Shown: positions 1 through 8,930, counted from the first letter of the stretch. The stretch is DNA of 64,000 bases from Flavobacterium sp. NKUCC04_CG (GCF_019345525.1 NZ_JAHKRA010000005.1:124001-188000); one strand, 5' to 3'. A program made the numbers and translations. Notes: a model not told the origin generated them from the letters alone.

Positions 1-964
1 GAAGGTCCTTAGGAGCTACTGCGACAAAAGTACGCTTGCTATCCATTCGCTTACCATAGTCAAAAGCACCTTGAGTACGCATAGCGAGGTTTTCCGTATT
101 GGAAAGCTTTTCCTTAACCAAAGTGGTTTGCAAAGAGTCAATCGTATAATTGAGCTCTCTTACGTTTAACATCGAATTGGTATTGGTGATTTTTTCACTG
201 TCTTCAGAGTTGTCCTGAAAACTATTTAGATCGATGTTAATGGTATACTTCTCAAACTTAGTTTTTATAAACGGTTCCTTTTGGGCCTGTTGGTAGGTTT
301 TGGATTCTACTTCTTCGTAATAATTACCATCGAGTAGGTGGAGTTGCAAAATATTGGAATCTTCAAGAGTAGCCAATTCACCGTTTAACGATTTGATAAC
401 CGTTTTGTTTTCATAGCCCACATTAGACTTGATATGCATGGTGACATTTTCTAAATATTCTCCTTTTTTACCCGTTTTTTTATCTATTTTGATATTGATT
501 TTCCCCAAATCATTAAACTGACCCGCAGCAATGGCCATGGCCGGTTTGGTTTGAAGAATTTCGCGTCTCAGGTTGATAAATTGGTATTCGGACTTGGGAA
601 TGACATCGTTGGCAAACCAAAATGAAAGCAAAGCCAGAGAAGCAATAAAAATACTCAAAACCCGCATCGCTCTTTGAAGCGAAATACCCGAAGATTTCAT
701 TGCGGCAAATTCGTAATTTTCAGCAAAACTTCCAAAAGTCATAATTGACGATAATAGAACCGATAAGGGTAATACTAACGGAATCATCTTAGGCGAGTAG
801 AATAGTAGGAATTGTAGAATTACCCATATATCCAAATCCTTTCCGGCCAAATCGGCAATAAAAAGCCAAACCCCTTGAAGGATAAAAATAAAGTAAAGTA
901 TGATAAACACCGTTCCCAGTGTTGATACAAATGTCGTTAATATATAGCGGTCTAATATTTTCAC
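1..964 (-). CDS. LptF/LptG-family permease (3' end outside the window)
   Basis: This is an inner-membrane permease of the YjgP/YjgQ family, which forms the transmembrane part of the LptB2FG ABC exporter that extracts lipopolysaccharide from the inner membrane. About 321 codons are present; the C-terminus lies beyond base 1. The N-terminus begins MKILDRYILTTFVSTL and has membrane segments around residues 12-35, 55-80 and 100-120, then a periplasmic beta-rich region. The start is GTG at 962-964, 9 bases after the lolA-like gene, as the last visible gene of the tpx-dgkA-ftsK-lolA operon. Linkage to lolA fits envelope assembly. Whether it is LptF or LptG cannot be decided from this part. Confidence 0.88.
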   Translation of the reverse strand, partial: MKILDRYILTTFVSTLGTVFIILYFIFILQGVWLFIADLAGKDLDIWVILQFLLFYSPKMIPLVLPLSVLLSSIMTFGSFAENYEFAAMKSSGISLQRAMRVLSIFIASLALLSFWFANDVIPKSEYQFINLRREILQTKPAMAIAAGQFNDLGKINIKIDKKTGKKGEYLENVTMHIKSNVGYENKTVIKSLNGELATLEDSNILQLHLLDGNYYEEVESKTYQQAQKEPFIKTKFEKYTINIDLNSFQDNSEDSEKITNTNSMLNVRELNYTIDSLQTTLVKEKLSNTENLAMRTQGAFDYGKRMDSKRTFVAVAPKDL

Positions 965-973
965 TCCAGAAGT

Positions 974-1618
974 TTAGTCTAATTTATTAATATAATAATT
1001 AGCGTATTTTGATTCCGTAAAGTTAAAATGATTTTTCGATAATGCTTGATTCGTTTTAAAAGAATTAATGGTTAAAATGGTTTTTGATCCATCTTTATTC
1101 ACTTCAATCTTATTGTAAATGTTTTTTGTTTTAATATCTATACCCAACAAAACTTCCTTGATGTTTGATTTTGAATTGGTTGGTGTTAATTTGACGTACT
1201 GAATCTGACGACCGCGTATGTTTTGTAAAATATCCCATGCGTAGTTATAACCCGTGTTGAAAAACACCAATATTTTAGATGGTGTTAGTGCATCGGAATC
1301 CGACGCATTGTATTTGCTGATGGTAACTTCCTCATCTTCGGGAATTATAGTATATATTTTGTTGCCGTCAAACAGTTTTGTCATACCCATAAAATTAAAC
1401 TCATACAAGTCCTTTTGAACGGTAAGATTTCCCTTACTGTCTTGGTTACTGTTATTTTGATTGTTACGCACGCTATAATTAAAGTCTATAACTATATTGT
1501 TATAACTTTTTATTTTGGTAGAAACTTCGTCTAAAAGTGCTTTGGCCTTGGCGCTATTTTGAGCTTGGGCTTGAAATACGCAAAGACTTAGCAATAGACA
1601 GGTAAATAGGTTTTTCAT
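974..1618 (-). CDS. LolA-like outer-membrane lipoprotein carrier protein
   Basis: This periplasmic protein resembles the LolA chaperone that ferries lipoproteins from the LolCDE exporter to the outer membrane. It has 214 residues. The first 20 form a signal peptide (hydrophobic LLLSLCVF, cleavage after AQA). The mature part has the LolA pattern of an early amphipathic helix (residues 23-40, KAKALLDEVSTKIKSY) followed by alternating strands. It lies 4 bases after ftsK and 9 before the LptF/G gene, so it is co-transcribed. The assignment rests on fold pattern and on the conserved ftsK-lolA-lpt order in flavobacteria. Confidence 0.85.
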   Translation of the reverse strand: MKNLFTCLLLSLCVFQAQAQNSAKAKALLDEVSTKIKSYNNIVIDFNYSVRNNQNNSNQDSKGNLTVQKDLYEFNFMGMTKLFDGNKIYTIIPEDEEVTISKYNASDSDALTPSKILVFFNTGYNYAWDILQNIRGRQIQYVKLTPTNSKSNIKEVLLGIDIKTKNIYNKIEVNKDGSKTILTINSFKTNQALSKNHFNFTESKYANYYINKLD

Positions 1619-1622
1619 GTGG

Positions 1623-4088
1623 TTAGTTTTGTTCGTCTTTAAAAAAGTTATCCAGTGCGGCTAAATCGGAAATAGCAACGCTACGAGCTTTACTACCTTC
1701 AAACGGGCCCACAATTCCTGCAGCTTCCAGTTGATCGATAATTCTTCCAGCGCGGTTGTATCCCAGTTTTAGCTTACGTTGTAATAAAGAAGCAGATCCT
1801 TGTTGTGCCACAACTATAATTTCTGCAGCTTCTCTAAACAAAGTGTCGCGATCACTGATATCAATATCAAGACTTGTGCCACTTTCTTCACCGAAGAATT
1901 CCGGTAACAAATAAGCATCGGCATAGGCTTTTTGCGAACCGATAAAATCAGTTACGCGTTCTACTTCAGGTGTATCAACAAAAGCACATTGAACACGTAC
2001 CAATTCGTTTCCATGTGTAAATAACATATCTCCTCTACCGATCAATTGATCAGCACCTTGACTGTCCAAAATGGTTCTGGAGTCAATTTTTGACGTAACT
2101 CTAAAAGCTATTCTAGCAGGGAAGTTGGCTTTGATTATACCTGTAATAACGTTTACCGATGGTCTTTGGGTAGCGATGATTAAGTGAATACCAATAGCAC
2201 GAGCCAACTGAGCCAAACGGGCAATAGGGGTTTCTACCTCTTTACCAGCAGTCATGATCAAGTCCGCAAACTCATCAACAACCAATACGATATAGGGCAA
2301 GAAACGGTGTCCGTTTTCAGGATTTAGTCGGCGTTGTTTAAATTTATCGTTGTATTCTTTGATATTTCGAACCATTGCATCTTTTAGCAAGTTGTAACGG
2401 TTGTCCATTTCTACGCAAAGTGAATTCAATGTATTGATTACTTTGGTGTTATCCGTAATAATAGCATCGCCAGAATCGGGTAATTTAGCCAAGTAATGAC
2501 GTTCAATTTTATTGAACAAAGTCAGTTCTACCTTTTTCGGGTCAACCAACACAAATTTTACTTCGGCCGGATGTTTTTTGTATAGCAAAGAGGTTAAAAC
2601 GGCATTTAAACCTACCGATTTACCTTGTCCGGTTGCACCAGCCATTAATAGATGGGGCATTTTAGCCAAATCGACTACAAAGGTTTCATTGGAAATGGTT
2701 TTCCCTAAAGCGATAGGTAATTCCATTTCGGCGTTTTGGAATTTTGGTGAAGCAACAACACTGCGCATCGATACCATTGATGGGTTTTTATTGGGTACCT
2801 CAATACCAATAGTACCCTTTCCAGGTATGGGTGCGATAATACGGATTCCCAATGCAGATAGAGATAAAGCGATATCGTCTTCTAGGTTTTTTATTTTAGA
2901 TATACGAACACCGGCCTCGGGTACAATTTCATATAGGGTCACTGTAGGTCCGACTGTAGCTTTTATCTGAGCAATGTCAATTTTATAGTTTCTCAGGGTT
3001 TCGACTATTCTGTTTTTGTTCTCTTCCAGTTCCGCTTGATTAATAGTAATGCCTCCAGTTCCGTAATCCTTTAGCAATTCAATGGTTGGAAATTGATAGT
3101 TGGACAATTCTAAGGTAGGATCAAATACTCCGAAATCCTGAACGAGCTTGGCGGCTAAATTCTCTTCTACGGTAGCTTCTTCTTGTACGGCTTCGATAAG
3201 CAATTCTTTGTCCATTTCAGCAGGGGATACCTGCATATCAGACTTGGTCGCTTGATTTTTGTTAAAATCAATTTCCGAGCTGTGTTCTATAGTGGGTTTA
3301 AACCCTTTATGATCCACGTCTAATGAAATGGATTTAGGTTGATTTTGTGTTGTCTTTGGCGCAACGCTTGGCGTTGGTTTTTCTTCGCTGATCGAAAAAG
3401 AATTTTTGGATTCTACTTCGGGTTGAGAACCATCATTTTCATTATCCAAAACCGTTTCGGCTATGGAATCTGATTCTTTTTTAATAGAAAAATCTTGAAT
3501 TTTATCTCTTAAGCCGGTAGGGGATACTTTTAATCTAAAAATAATAAAGACTACAAAAGAAAAGATCAACAACAATATGGTTCCTGTTTTTCCTAAATAA
3601 TCCTGTAAAAACATATTGATTTCAAAACCGATTACACCACCCAAAAGCGGGTTGCTGCTCCAAAAGAATCCCAAAATAACCGATGCGATGATAATTGAAA
3701 ACAAATCCCAAAAAAGGATTTTTTTAAATCTGCTGGCGGCAATTCCAAAAAATAAAAACAATCCGGCATAAATCAAGATCTTAACAAAGATAAAGGAAGC
3801 CAATCCAAAACCTTCATAGATAAAAAAGTGTGATAAATAGGCACCGATTTTTCCTAGCCAATTGTAAACCACTTCATTTCTTTCAGACAATAAATCTACA
3901 TTACTTTGATCGTAATATCCCGTAATAAAATACGAGATAAAACTAAGTAAGAGGGCTACTGCCGAGATAATTAGGATTACGGAAATGATAAACTTACTGT
4001 TATTCATCACCGAAGTATTTGGCATCGGTTGTTCCGGGGTAGTTTTATTGGATTTTTTTTTAGTCGTCTCGTTTTTTGTTTTCGCCAT
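1623..4088 (-). CDS. ftsK: DNA translocase FtsK/SpoIIIE
   Basis: This septal DNA pump clears chromosome dimers and trailing DNA during division. It has 821 residues. Four membrane segments (about 34-56, 88-115, 128-143, 168-186) are followed by a low-complexity linker (about 190-310) and the motor. Walker A GATGQGKS is at residues 484-491, and Walker B (VLVVDEFADL) is near residue 600. The C-terminal winged-helix gamma domain has the typical LGYNRAGRIIDQLEAAGIVGP-type ending, which in relatives reads KOPS-like sites. The linker is shorter than in E. coli FtsK, as is usual in Bacteroidota. The gene sits 18 bases after dgkA and 4 before the lolA-like gene in a minus-strand operon. Confidence 0.97.
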   Translation of the reverse strand: MAKTKNETTKKKSNKTTPEQPMPNTSVMNNSKFIISVILIISAVALLLSFISYFITGYYDQSNVDLLSERNEVVYNWLGKIGAYLSHFFIYEGFGLASFIFVKILIYAGLFLFFGIAASRFKKILFWDLFSIIIASVILGFFWSSNPLLGGVIGFEINMFLQDYLGKTGTILLLIFSFVVFIIFRLKVSPTGLRDKIQDFSIKKESDSIAETVLDNENDGSQPEVESKNSFSISEEKPTPSVAPKTTQNQPKSISLDVDHKGFKPTIEHSSEIDFNKNQATKSDMQVSPAEMDKELLIEAVQEEATVEENLAAKLVQDFGVFDPTLELSNYQFPTIELLKDYGTGGITINQAELEENKNRIVETLRNYKIDIAQIKATVGPTVTLYEIVPEAGVRISKIKNLEDDIALSLSALGIRIIAPIPGKGTIGIEVPNKNPSMVSMRSVVASPKFQNAEMELPIALGKTISNETFVVDLAKMPHLLMAGATGQGKSVGLNAVLTSLLYKKHPAEVKFVLVDPKKVELTLFNKIERHYLAKLPDSGDAIITDNTKVINTLNSLCVEMDNRYNLLKDAMVRNIKEYNDKFKQRRLNPENGHRFLPYIVLVVDEFADLIMTAGKEVETPIARLAQLARAIGIHLIIATQRPSVNVITGIIKANFPARIAFRVTSKIDSRTILDSQGADQLIGRGDMLFTHGNELVRVQCAFVDTPEVERVTDFIGSQKAYADAYLLPEFFGEESGTSLDIDISDRDTLFREAAEIIVVAQQGSASLLQRKLKLGYNRAGRIIDQLEAAGIVGPFEGSKARSVAISDLAALDNFFKDEQN

Positions 4089-4106
4089 CAGTATAAAAAA
4101 TTCTTT

Positions 4107-4475
4107 TTAAAACAATTTTGGGTAATAGATAATGATACCAATAATGATGGCTGTAAGTGCAGAAATTGTTACAGCACCAGCAGCCACATCTTTGATAAGT
4201 CCAATTTTTTTATGAAAATCGGGATGTATAAAATCGGCCATTTCCTCAATTGCCGTATTCAGACCTTCCATGCTTAATACCAATCCGATAGAGAAAATTT
4301 GCATCATCCATTCGGTGTTACTGATTTTAAAATAAAAACCTGCTATGGTTGCCAGTCCAGCAATAAATAATTGAGTAATGATACTGTGTTCTTGAGATAC
4401 TAAGCGATACAGCCCTATAAAGGCATATTTAACGCTTTTAATTCGTCCAAACACAAAAGATTTTAAGTTGATCAT
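4107..4475 (-). CDS. dgkA: Diacylglycerol/undecaprenol kinase (DgkA family)
   Basis: This small trimeric inner-membrane kinase phosphorylates diacylglycerol or undecaprenol. It has 122 residues with three membrane helices and the family signature around SMEGLNTAIEE (Glu70, Asn73, Glu77) followed by KDVAAGAV, the catalytic and ATP-binding residues. Its start codon shares one base with the tpx stop (TAATG), so translation is likely coupled to tpx. Gram-positive members use undecaprenol; the substrate here cannot be told from sequence. Confidence 0.93.
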   Translation of the reverse strand: MINLKSFVFGRIKSVKYAFIGLYRLVSQEHSIITQLFIAGLATIAGFYFKISNTEWMMQIFSIGLVLSMEGLNTAIEEMADFIHPDFHKKIGLIKDVAAGAVTISALTAIIIGIIIYYPKLF

Positions 4476-4975
4476 TATTTTAATGCTTCGAATACTTTGG
4501 TATAATTTGGTTCATTAGCAATTTCGCTAACTTGTTCTTCGTAAATCACTTGGTGATCATTATTTAAAACAACGATACAACGTGAATGCAAGTCCTTTAA
4601 GGGCCCATCGACAATCGTTAAACCATAGTTTTTACCAAAATCACCTGTTCTAAAATCAGACAACATCACTACGTTTTCAATACCTTCGGCACCACAAAAA
4701 CGCGCCTGAGCAAAGGGTAAATCGCGAGAAATACACAATACAACGGTGTTGTTTAATTTTGAAGCATCTTGGTTAAAATGTCTAACCGAAGCAGAACACG
4801 TTGGTGTATCAATACTTGGGAAAATATTAAGCACGATATTCTTTCCTTCGAAATCCTTTAAAGACGCTGTTGAAAGATCGGTTTTAACCAATTCGAAATC
4901 AGCTGCTTTTGTACCTACTGCCGGCAATTGACCAACGGTATTAATAGGGTTGTTTTTTAGTGTAATTGTAGCCAT
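4475..4975 (-). CDS. tpx: Thiol peroxidase (atypical 2-Cys peroxiredoxin)
   Basis: This enzyme reduces hydroperoxides with thioredoxin as electron donor. It has 166 residues. The peroxidatic cysteine is Cys60 in the context DTPTCSASVRHFN and the resolving cysteine is Cys94 (FAQARFC), the usual Tpx spacing. It is the first gene of the operon leading into dgkA and ftsK. A TAATTTTG promoter box sits on the minus strand at 4998-5005, about 23 bases upstream. Placing a peroxidase in front of envelope and division genes is a common flavobacterial arrangement rather than a functional pathway. Confidence 0.96.
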   Translation of the reverse strand: MATITLKNNPINTVGQLPAVGTKAADFELVKTDLSTASLKDFEGKNIVLNIFPSIDTPTCSASVRHFNQDASKLNNTVVLCISRDLPFAQARFCGAEGIENVVMLSDFRTGDFGKNYGLTIVDGPLKDLHSRCIVVLNNDHQVIYEEQVSEIANEPNYTKVFEALK

Positions 4976-4997
4976 AATATTTGTCGTTTTAAAAATT

Positions 4998-5005
4998 CAA
5001 AATTA
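4998..5005 (-). promoter_or_regulatory. -7 promoter box of the tpx-dgkA-ftsK operon
   Basis: The minus strand reads TAATTTTG, a perfect TAnnTTTG box, 23 bases before the tpx start codon. No clear TTG -33 box is visible. Confidence 0.6.
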
Positions 5006-5080
5006 GGCATTTTTATCCGAGTCTGGAAGTTTCGCTTTCATTTTATTTATATGCCTGATTTTGTGATATTTTGAATGATT

Positions 5081-5473
5081 CTAGTCCTGTGTTTCAGACG
5101 ATGGTTTTACATTGCTATAGCTGGTCCACCAATCTTCAAGGGTTTGGATTACCGGAAGTAACGTAATCCCTAATGGCGTTAGTTTATATTCGACACGAGG
5201 TGGTGATTCTGCAAAGACTTCACGTTGCACGATACCGTCGCGTTCCAATTCTCTTAATTGAGCAGTTAGCGTGCCATGAGCCAGGTTTTCCATATCGCGT
5301 TTTAAGGTTCCAAATCTTTTGGGACATTGATGAGATACCGCTTTAATCAATAGGATTTTCCATTTTCCGCCTATAACTTTAAAAAGCGATACCAATTCTA
5401 AATTATCCGGCTTTAATTCGATTTTTTTTGGGGAGCTAACCCCTTGATCGTCACTATTAGTCTGTTTTTTCAT
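5081..5473 (-). CDS. HxlR-family (DUF24) winged-helix transcriptional regulator
   Basis: This is a MarR-like DNA-binding regulator of 130 residues. The HxlR core runs from about residue 26: VIGGKWKILLIKAV, then the recognition-helix stretch HGTLTAQLRELERDGIV, then the wing (PPRVEYKLTPLG). Many family members sense quinones or aldehydes through an N-terminal cysteine. None is present before the IGGKWK motif here, so a Cys-based switch of that kind is unlikely. It is divergent from an efflux pump, and its start codon lies inside a perfect palindrome, which suggests autoregulation and control of the pump (inference). Confidence 0.93.
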   Translation of the reverse strand: MKKQTNSDDQGVSSPKKIELKPDNLELVSLFKVIGGKWKILLIKAVSHQCPKRFGTLKRDMENLAHGTLTAQLRELERDGIVQREVFAESPPRVEYKLTPLGITLLPVIQTLEDWWTSYSNVKPSSETQD

Positions 5474-5483
5474 ACTAAGTATG
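5471..5483. promoter_or_regulatory. Palindromic operator candidate over the HxlR start
   Basis: CATACTAAGTATG is a perfect 5-bp inverted repeat around TAA, overlapping the HxlR start codon and lying 38 bases upstream of the -7 box of the divergent efflux gene. The core TACT...AGTA resembles published operators of DUF24/HxlR regulators such as YodB. Its use as an operator is inferred. Confidence 0.5.
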
Positions 5484-5498
5484 CTTTATATAACTGCT

Positions 5499-5529
5499 TG
5501 TTAATCTATTTATTATACCTTAATTTTGC
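5499..5529 (+). promoter_or_regulatory. Promoter of the DHA2 efflux gene
   Basis: A TTG -33 box is followed after about 20 bases by TAATTTTGC at 5521-5529, a perfect flavobacterial promoter. Its position rules out upstream in-frame starts and supports ATG at 5558. Confidence 0.7.
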
Positions 5530-5557
5530 ATCAAATTTACATAAAAACCGCTGGATT

Positions 5558-6949
5558 ATGGAACAATCTCGTCAAAAATGGATCGCCTTAATTTTAGTCT
5601 CTATGGCTATTTTTTTATGTGTTATTGATTTGTTTATCGTTAATGTCGCGATTCCATCAATTAAAACGGCCTTGCAAGCAACTGATGCCGATTCACAATT
5701 GATCGTTGTTTTATATGTAATCGGTTATGCCGGATTTTTAATTGCTGGGAGTAGAGCGGGAGATTATTACGGGAAAAAACGCGTATATCTAATGGGTATG
5801 TTGGTCTTTACCATTGCTTCAGCATTTTGCAGTATATCACAAACCGCGCTGCAGCTTAATTTGTCGCGTTTACTGCAAGGAGTAAGTGCTGCATTTATGG
5901 TTCCTCAAGGTTTGGCATTGATTCCGATTATCTTTACAAATCAGCATGAAAAAGCTAAGGCATACGGAATTTACGGGAGTATAGCGGGAGTCGCATCGGT
6001 AATCGGTCAGTTTTTAGGAGGCTTATTGCCCGATATTCACAGTGTTATTGAAGGTTGGAGGCTGATTTTTGTTATTAATATACCCGTGGGTTTAGTAGCA
6101 ATCTTTTACGGTTATAAACTACTTCCCGAGAGTGACAAACAGTTTAATAAAGGATTTGATTTTGGAGGCCAAATACTATTGCTTTTAATGTTGGTTGGAT
6201 TCATTTATCCGATGATTGAAGGACGCGAAAAGAATTGGCCTTGGTGGAGTTTGATCATGTTGGGAATCAGCTTGGTATTAGCGGTAGTATTTGTATTCCA
6301 TCAACGCAGCCGAAAACAACAGTCCAAAGAAGTTTTAATCGATATTAATGTTTTCGCCTTTACCGATTTCAATTGGGGTTTAACTGCAGTGGCTTTTTAC
6401 TTTATGGTACAAGATACTTACTTTTTTGTCAACGCCTTATACCTGCAATATGGTTTAGGTGTTAGTTCAACTCAAACGGGCTATTATTTTGTATTTCAAG
6501 GTATAGGATATGTAATAGCTTCTATTGTAGCTGTAAAATTATTAGCGCGTTTAGGGCAGAAATTAATTTTGATTGGTTTGACTATTATGATACTTGGTTT
6601 GTTGGGACATCTGTTTGTTTTTAGTACTACTGATGTTTCTGAGCTATGGATTTACACTATTTTATTGGTGTATGGTTTGGGTTGTGGAACGGTATTACCC
6701 TGTATGTTAACCGTGGCTATACGCGATATACCAGCTGCTTTGGTCGGTACTGCTTCTGGTGTATATTTGACCGTACAGCAAATTGCTATTGCTTTGGGTA
6801 TAGCGGTTATTGTTGGGATGTTTTTTAATATTATTGAAAATAAAGTATCGTATTTAAGTGCTTATCAAGCAACGAATTGGCTTAATATAGGTTTGTTAAT
6901 CTGTGTTGTATTGATTTTTATCATTACCGGCCGTAAAAAGAAAATTTAG
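5558..6949 (+). CDS. MFS transporter, DHA2 (14-TM) drug-efflux type
   Basis: This is a proton-driven multidrug-type exporter of the inner membrane, related to EmrB/QacA. It has 463 residues and about 14 membrane helices. The family motifs include IDLFIVNVAIPSI near the N-terminus (motif D-like), the motif A loop GSRAGDYYGKKRVY between helices 2 and 3, and SRLLQGVSAAFMVPQG. ATG at 5558 was chosen because the promoter ends at 5529; the frame is open further upstream but would start before the transcript. It is divergent from the HxlR gene with an 84-base gap. The substrate is unknown. Confidence 0.93.
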   Translation: MEQSRQKWIALILVSMAIFLCVIDLFIVNVAIPSIKTALQATDADSQLIVVLYVIGYAGFLIAGSRAGDYYGKKRVYLMGMLVFTIASAFCSISQTALQLNLSRLLQGVSAAFMVPQGLALIPIIFTNQHEKAKAYGIYGSIAGVASVIGQFLGGLLPDIHSVIEGWRLIFVINIPVGLVAIFYGYKLLPESDKQFNKGFDFGGQILLLLMLVGFIYPMIEGREKNWPWWSLIMLGISLVLAVVFVFHQRSRKQQSKEVLIDINVFAFTDFNWGLTAVAFYFMVQDTYFFVNALYLQYGLGVSSTQTGYYFVFQGIGYVIASIVAVKLLARLGQKLILIGLTIMILGLLGHLFVFSTTDVSELWIYTILLVYGLGCGTVLPCMLTVAIRDIPAALVGTASGVYLTVQQIAIALGIAVIVGMFFNIIENKVSYLSAYQATNWLNIGLLICVVLIFIITGRKKKI

Positions 6950-7068
6950 TCAAAAGCGATTGGATTGTTTTTTAATGAATCTAAACTACGATGGATGGAG
7001 AGAACCTGAATTTTGGTAAAAAATCTAAAATAGTTTTTTGTAATTTAGCGATGTTAAAACAACAAAAT

Positions 7069-7596
7069 ATGTTTAAAAATAAGAGTAGCCTTAGCGGTTT
7101 GTGTTTGTTATTGATTGCGAGTGTAGGTATGTCCTGTAGTGATAAAAAAGAAAAGCAAAACTACGATTTGATAGAATCTTCAGAAATAATTGTAAAAGAA
7201 ATGCCTTTTAAAGTTGAAATCATCAATCCCAATTTAAAGACAGTTCAGGAAATCCAATACACAGGAAAGAAGATGGGGGATTTTTATAAAATTGAGAGCC
7301 ATCAATACAAGCTGGAAGAAGGCGATAAAAAAATGCTGCTCGGCAAGTCTTACTTGGTCAATGCAGAAAAATACAATCGCGTTACAGCATTGTTGATGGA
7401 TCAAGTCAAGCTAGACACCCTTACTATGGTTATTTCTCCGGAAAACCCTGTAATTATCGCAATTTCGGTGGGAAAAGAGCAGGAAGCGAAATCCATACAA
7501 CTCGACATAAAGGCTGCCAGTCCTTTTGAAGTAGTACTCTTTAAGTTGTTGGATGGAGAAGCCAAATCGGAACCGGTCAAAATACCAACCCATTAA
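7069..7596 (+). CDS. Lipoprotein of unknown function
   Basis: I do not recognise the family. The 175-residue product starts with a lipoprotein signal: charged MFKNKSS, a hydrophobic stretch, and the lipobox Cys at about residue 23 followed by SDKKEK. The lack of retention-type residues tells nothing here because Bacteroidota use different rules. The rest is soluble and rich in beta-type alternation. The frame is open back to 6991, but a TAATTTAGC promoter-like box at 7041-7049 and the signal peptide favour ATG at 7069. It ends at a bidirectional hairpin terminator shared with the gene on the other strand. Confidence 0.75.
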   Translation: MFKNKSSLSGLCLLLIASVGMSCSDKKEKQNYDLIESSEIIVKEMPFKVEIINPNLKTVQEIQYTGKKMGDFYKIESHQYKLEEGDKKMLLGKSYLVNAEKYNRVTALLMDQVKLDTLTMVISPENPVIIAISVGKEQEAKSIQLDIKAASPFEVVLFKLLDGEAKSEPVKIPTH

Positions 7597-7623
7597 ACGG
7601 CAAATTTACTACAGTTATAAAAT

Positions 7624-7652
7624 AAAAAAGCCCTCGATTGAGGGCTTTTTTG
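7624..7652. terminator. Bidirectional terminator
   Basis: GCCCTC-gatt-GAGGGC is flanked by A6 and T6 tracts. It serves the lipoprotein gene on plus and the peroxide-defence operon on minus. Confidence 0.85.
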
Positions 7653-7671
7653 ATCTAGCGAAAGAATCAAA

Positions 7672-7929
7672 TTATTTATCAATAGATCCTAAGACACGTT
7701 GCATAAACGCATTTAATGCTTCTTTTTTACTAGCGCCTTCTTTGATCATTTTATGGACCTCAATAGCACCATACATATTGGAAATTAATTCGCCAATAAC
7801 ATCTAATTCGTCGTCTTTTAAAGAAGCTACTTCTGTAAGTGATTCTAATACTTCCAGAGTTTCAATAATATAATCTTGATCGTTTTCTTCAATAAACTCT
7901 GTTAAATGTTTGATTATCGGTAATTTCAT
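7672..7929 (-). CDS. Small conserved flavobacterial protein (DUF6952-like, from memory)
   Basis: An 85-residue acidic, all-helical soluble protein with no catalytic motif. It is the last gene of the peroxiredoxin-thioredoxin operon, 36 bases after the thioredoxin gene and before a strong terminator. I recall small proteins of this type annotated DUF6952 in flavobacteria and found in this same place; I could not check the family number. The context suggests an accessory role in thiol-redox or peroxide stress, which is inference. Confidence 0.75.
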   Translation of the reverse strand: MKLPIIKHLTEFIEENDQDYIIETLEVLESLTEVASLKDDELDVIGELISNMYGAIEVHKMIKEGASKKEALNAFMQRVLGSIDK

Positions 7930-7965
7930 AGTTATAGGACTTATGAGTTAATATTAATAGAGAAA

Positions 7966-8274
7966 TTAAGCTATTTCGTTTACTAATTCACTTAGTACAT
8001 CAGCTTTGTTTGTTTGAGTTTGATTTTTCAATACTCCTCCTACAAAAGTAGCAAATGTTGGTAAGTTAGATACGTCGGCTAATTTCCTTGATTCTGGAAA
8101 ATTCTCCGCATCGGCAATTACGAAAGTTATGTTTTCTTTCTCTGTTGCCAATTTTTTGAATTTAGGTTTCATAATTCTACAGTTTCCACACCAAGAGGCT
8201 GAAAATTGTACTACTACTTTTTCGTTTGAATTTACAATTTCTTGTAAATTGTCTTGATCTAATTCTATTAGCAT
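7966..8274 (-). CDS. Thioredoxin-family protein
   Basis: A 102-residue thioredoxin-fold protein. The active site is Cys29-Gly-Asn-Cys32 in SASWCGNC, instead of the classical CGPC, and the cis-proline loop is SNLPTF. The CGNC variant usually alters redox potential. It starts 17 bases after the peroxiredoxin gene in the same operon, so it is the obvious candidate reductant for that enzyme. It lacks a signal peptide and so should be cytoplasmic. Confidence 0.92.
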   Translation of the reverse strand: MLIELDQDNLQEIVNSNEKVVVQFSASWCGNCRIMKPKFKKLATEKENITFVIADAENFPESRKLADVSNLPTFATFVGGVLKNQTQTNKADVLSELVNEIA

Positions 8275-8291
8275 GTTTTTTATTTTTAAAA

Positions 8292-8930
8292 TTAGTTTTG
8301 GCTTAAGTAAGAAGCAACACCATCTCTATTGGCATTCATTGCTTCTTTTCCTTCTTCCCAGTTTGCAGGACAAACTTCTCCATGAGTTTGTACGTGAGTA
8401 TAAGCATCAATCAAGCGGATGTATTCGTTTACATTTCTTCCCAATGGCATATCGTTAACCGATTCATGGAAAATTTTTCCAGTTTCGTCAATTAAGTAAG
8501 TTGCACGGTAAGTTACATTTGATCCGTTGATGATAACAGCGTCTAATTCTTCGTTGTATTCTGTACTTTCAACATCTAAGATACCTAATACGTTAGATAA
8601 GTTACGTGTAGTATCAGCAAGTATTGGATAAGTAACACCCTCAATACCACCGTTGTTTTTTGCTGTATTTAACCAAGCAAAATGAACTTCGTTAGTGTCA
8701 CATGACGCTCCAATTACCATAGTATTTCTCTTTTCAAATTCTGGCAAAGCAGCTTGAAAAGCGTGTAATTCTGTTGGACATACAAAAGTAAAATCTTTAG
8801 GATACCAAAACAAAATTACTTTTTTGTTGTTTTTGGTAGCTTCTTCAAATACGTTAATTTTTAAATCATCTCCCATTTCCGAGATAGCATCTACTGTAAT
8901 GTTTGGGAATTTTTTTCCTACTAATGACAT
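8292..8930 (-). CDS. Peroxiredoxin (AhpC/Prx1 typical 2-Cys class)
   Basis: This enzyme reduces hydrogen peroxide and organic peroxides. It has 212 residues, with peroxidatic Cys51 in DFTFVCPTEL and resolving Cys187 in GEVCPANW. The loop that is GGLG in overoxidation-sensitive enzymes reads GGIEG here and the C-terminus (SYLSQN) lacks a YF motif, so it is predicted to be a robust, overoxidation-resistant form (inference). It is first in the operon with the thioredoxin and the small protein; no AhpF follows, fitting reduction by the CGNC thioredoxin. Confidence 0.93.
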   Translation of the reverse strand: MSLVGKKFPNITVDAISEMGDDLKINVFEEATKNNKKVILFWYPKDFTFVCPTELHAFQAALPEFEKRNTMVIGASCDTNEVHFAWLNTAKNNGGIEGVTYPILADTTRNLSNVLGILDVESTEYNEELDAVIINGSNVTYRATYLIDETGKIFHESVNDMPLGRNVNEYIRLIDAYTHVQTHGEVCPANWEEGKEAMNANRDGVASYLSQN

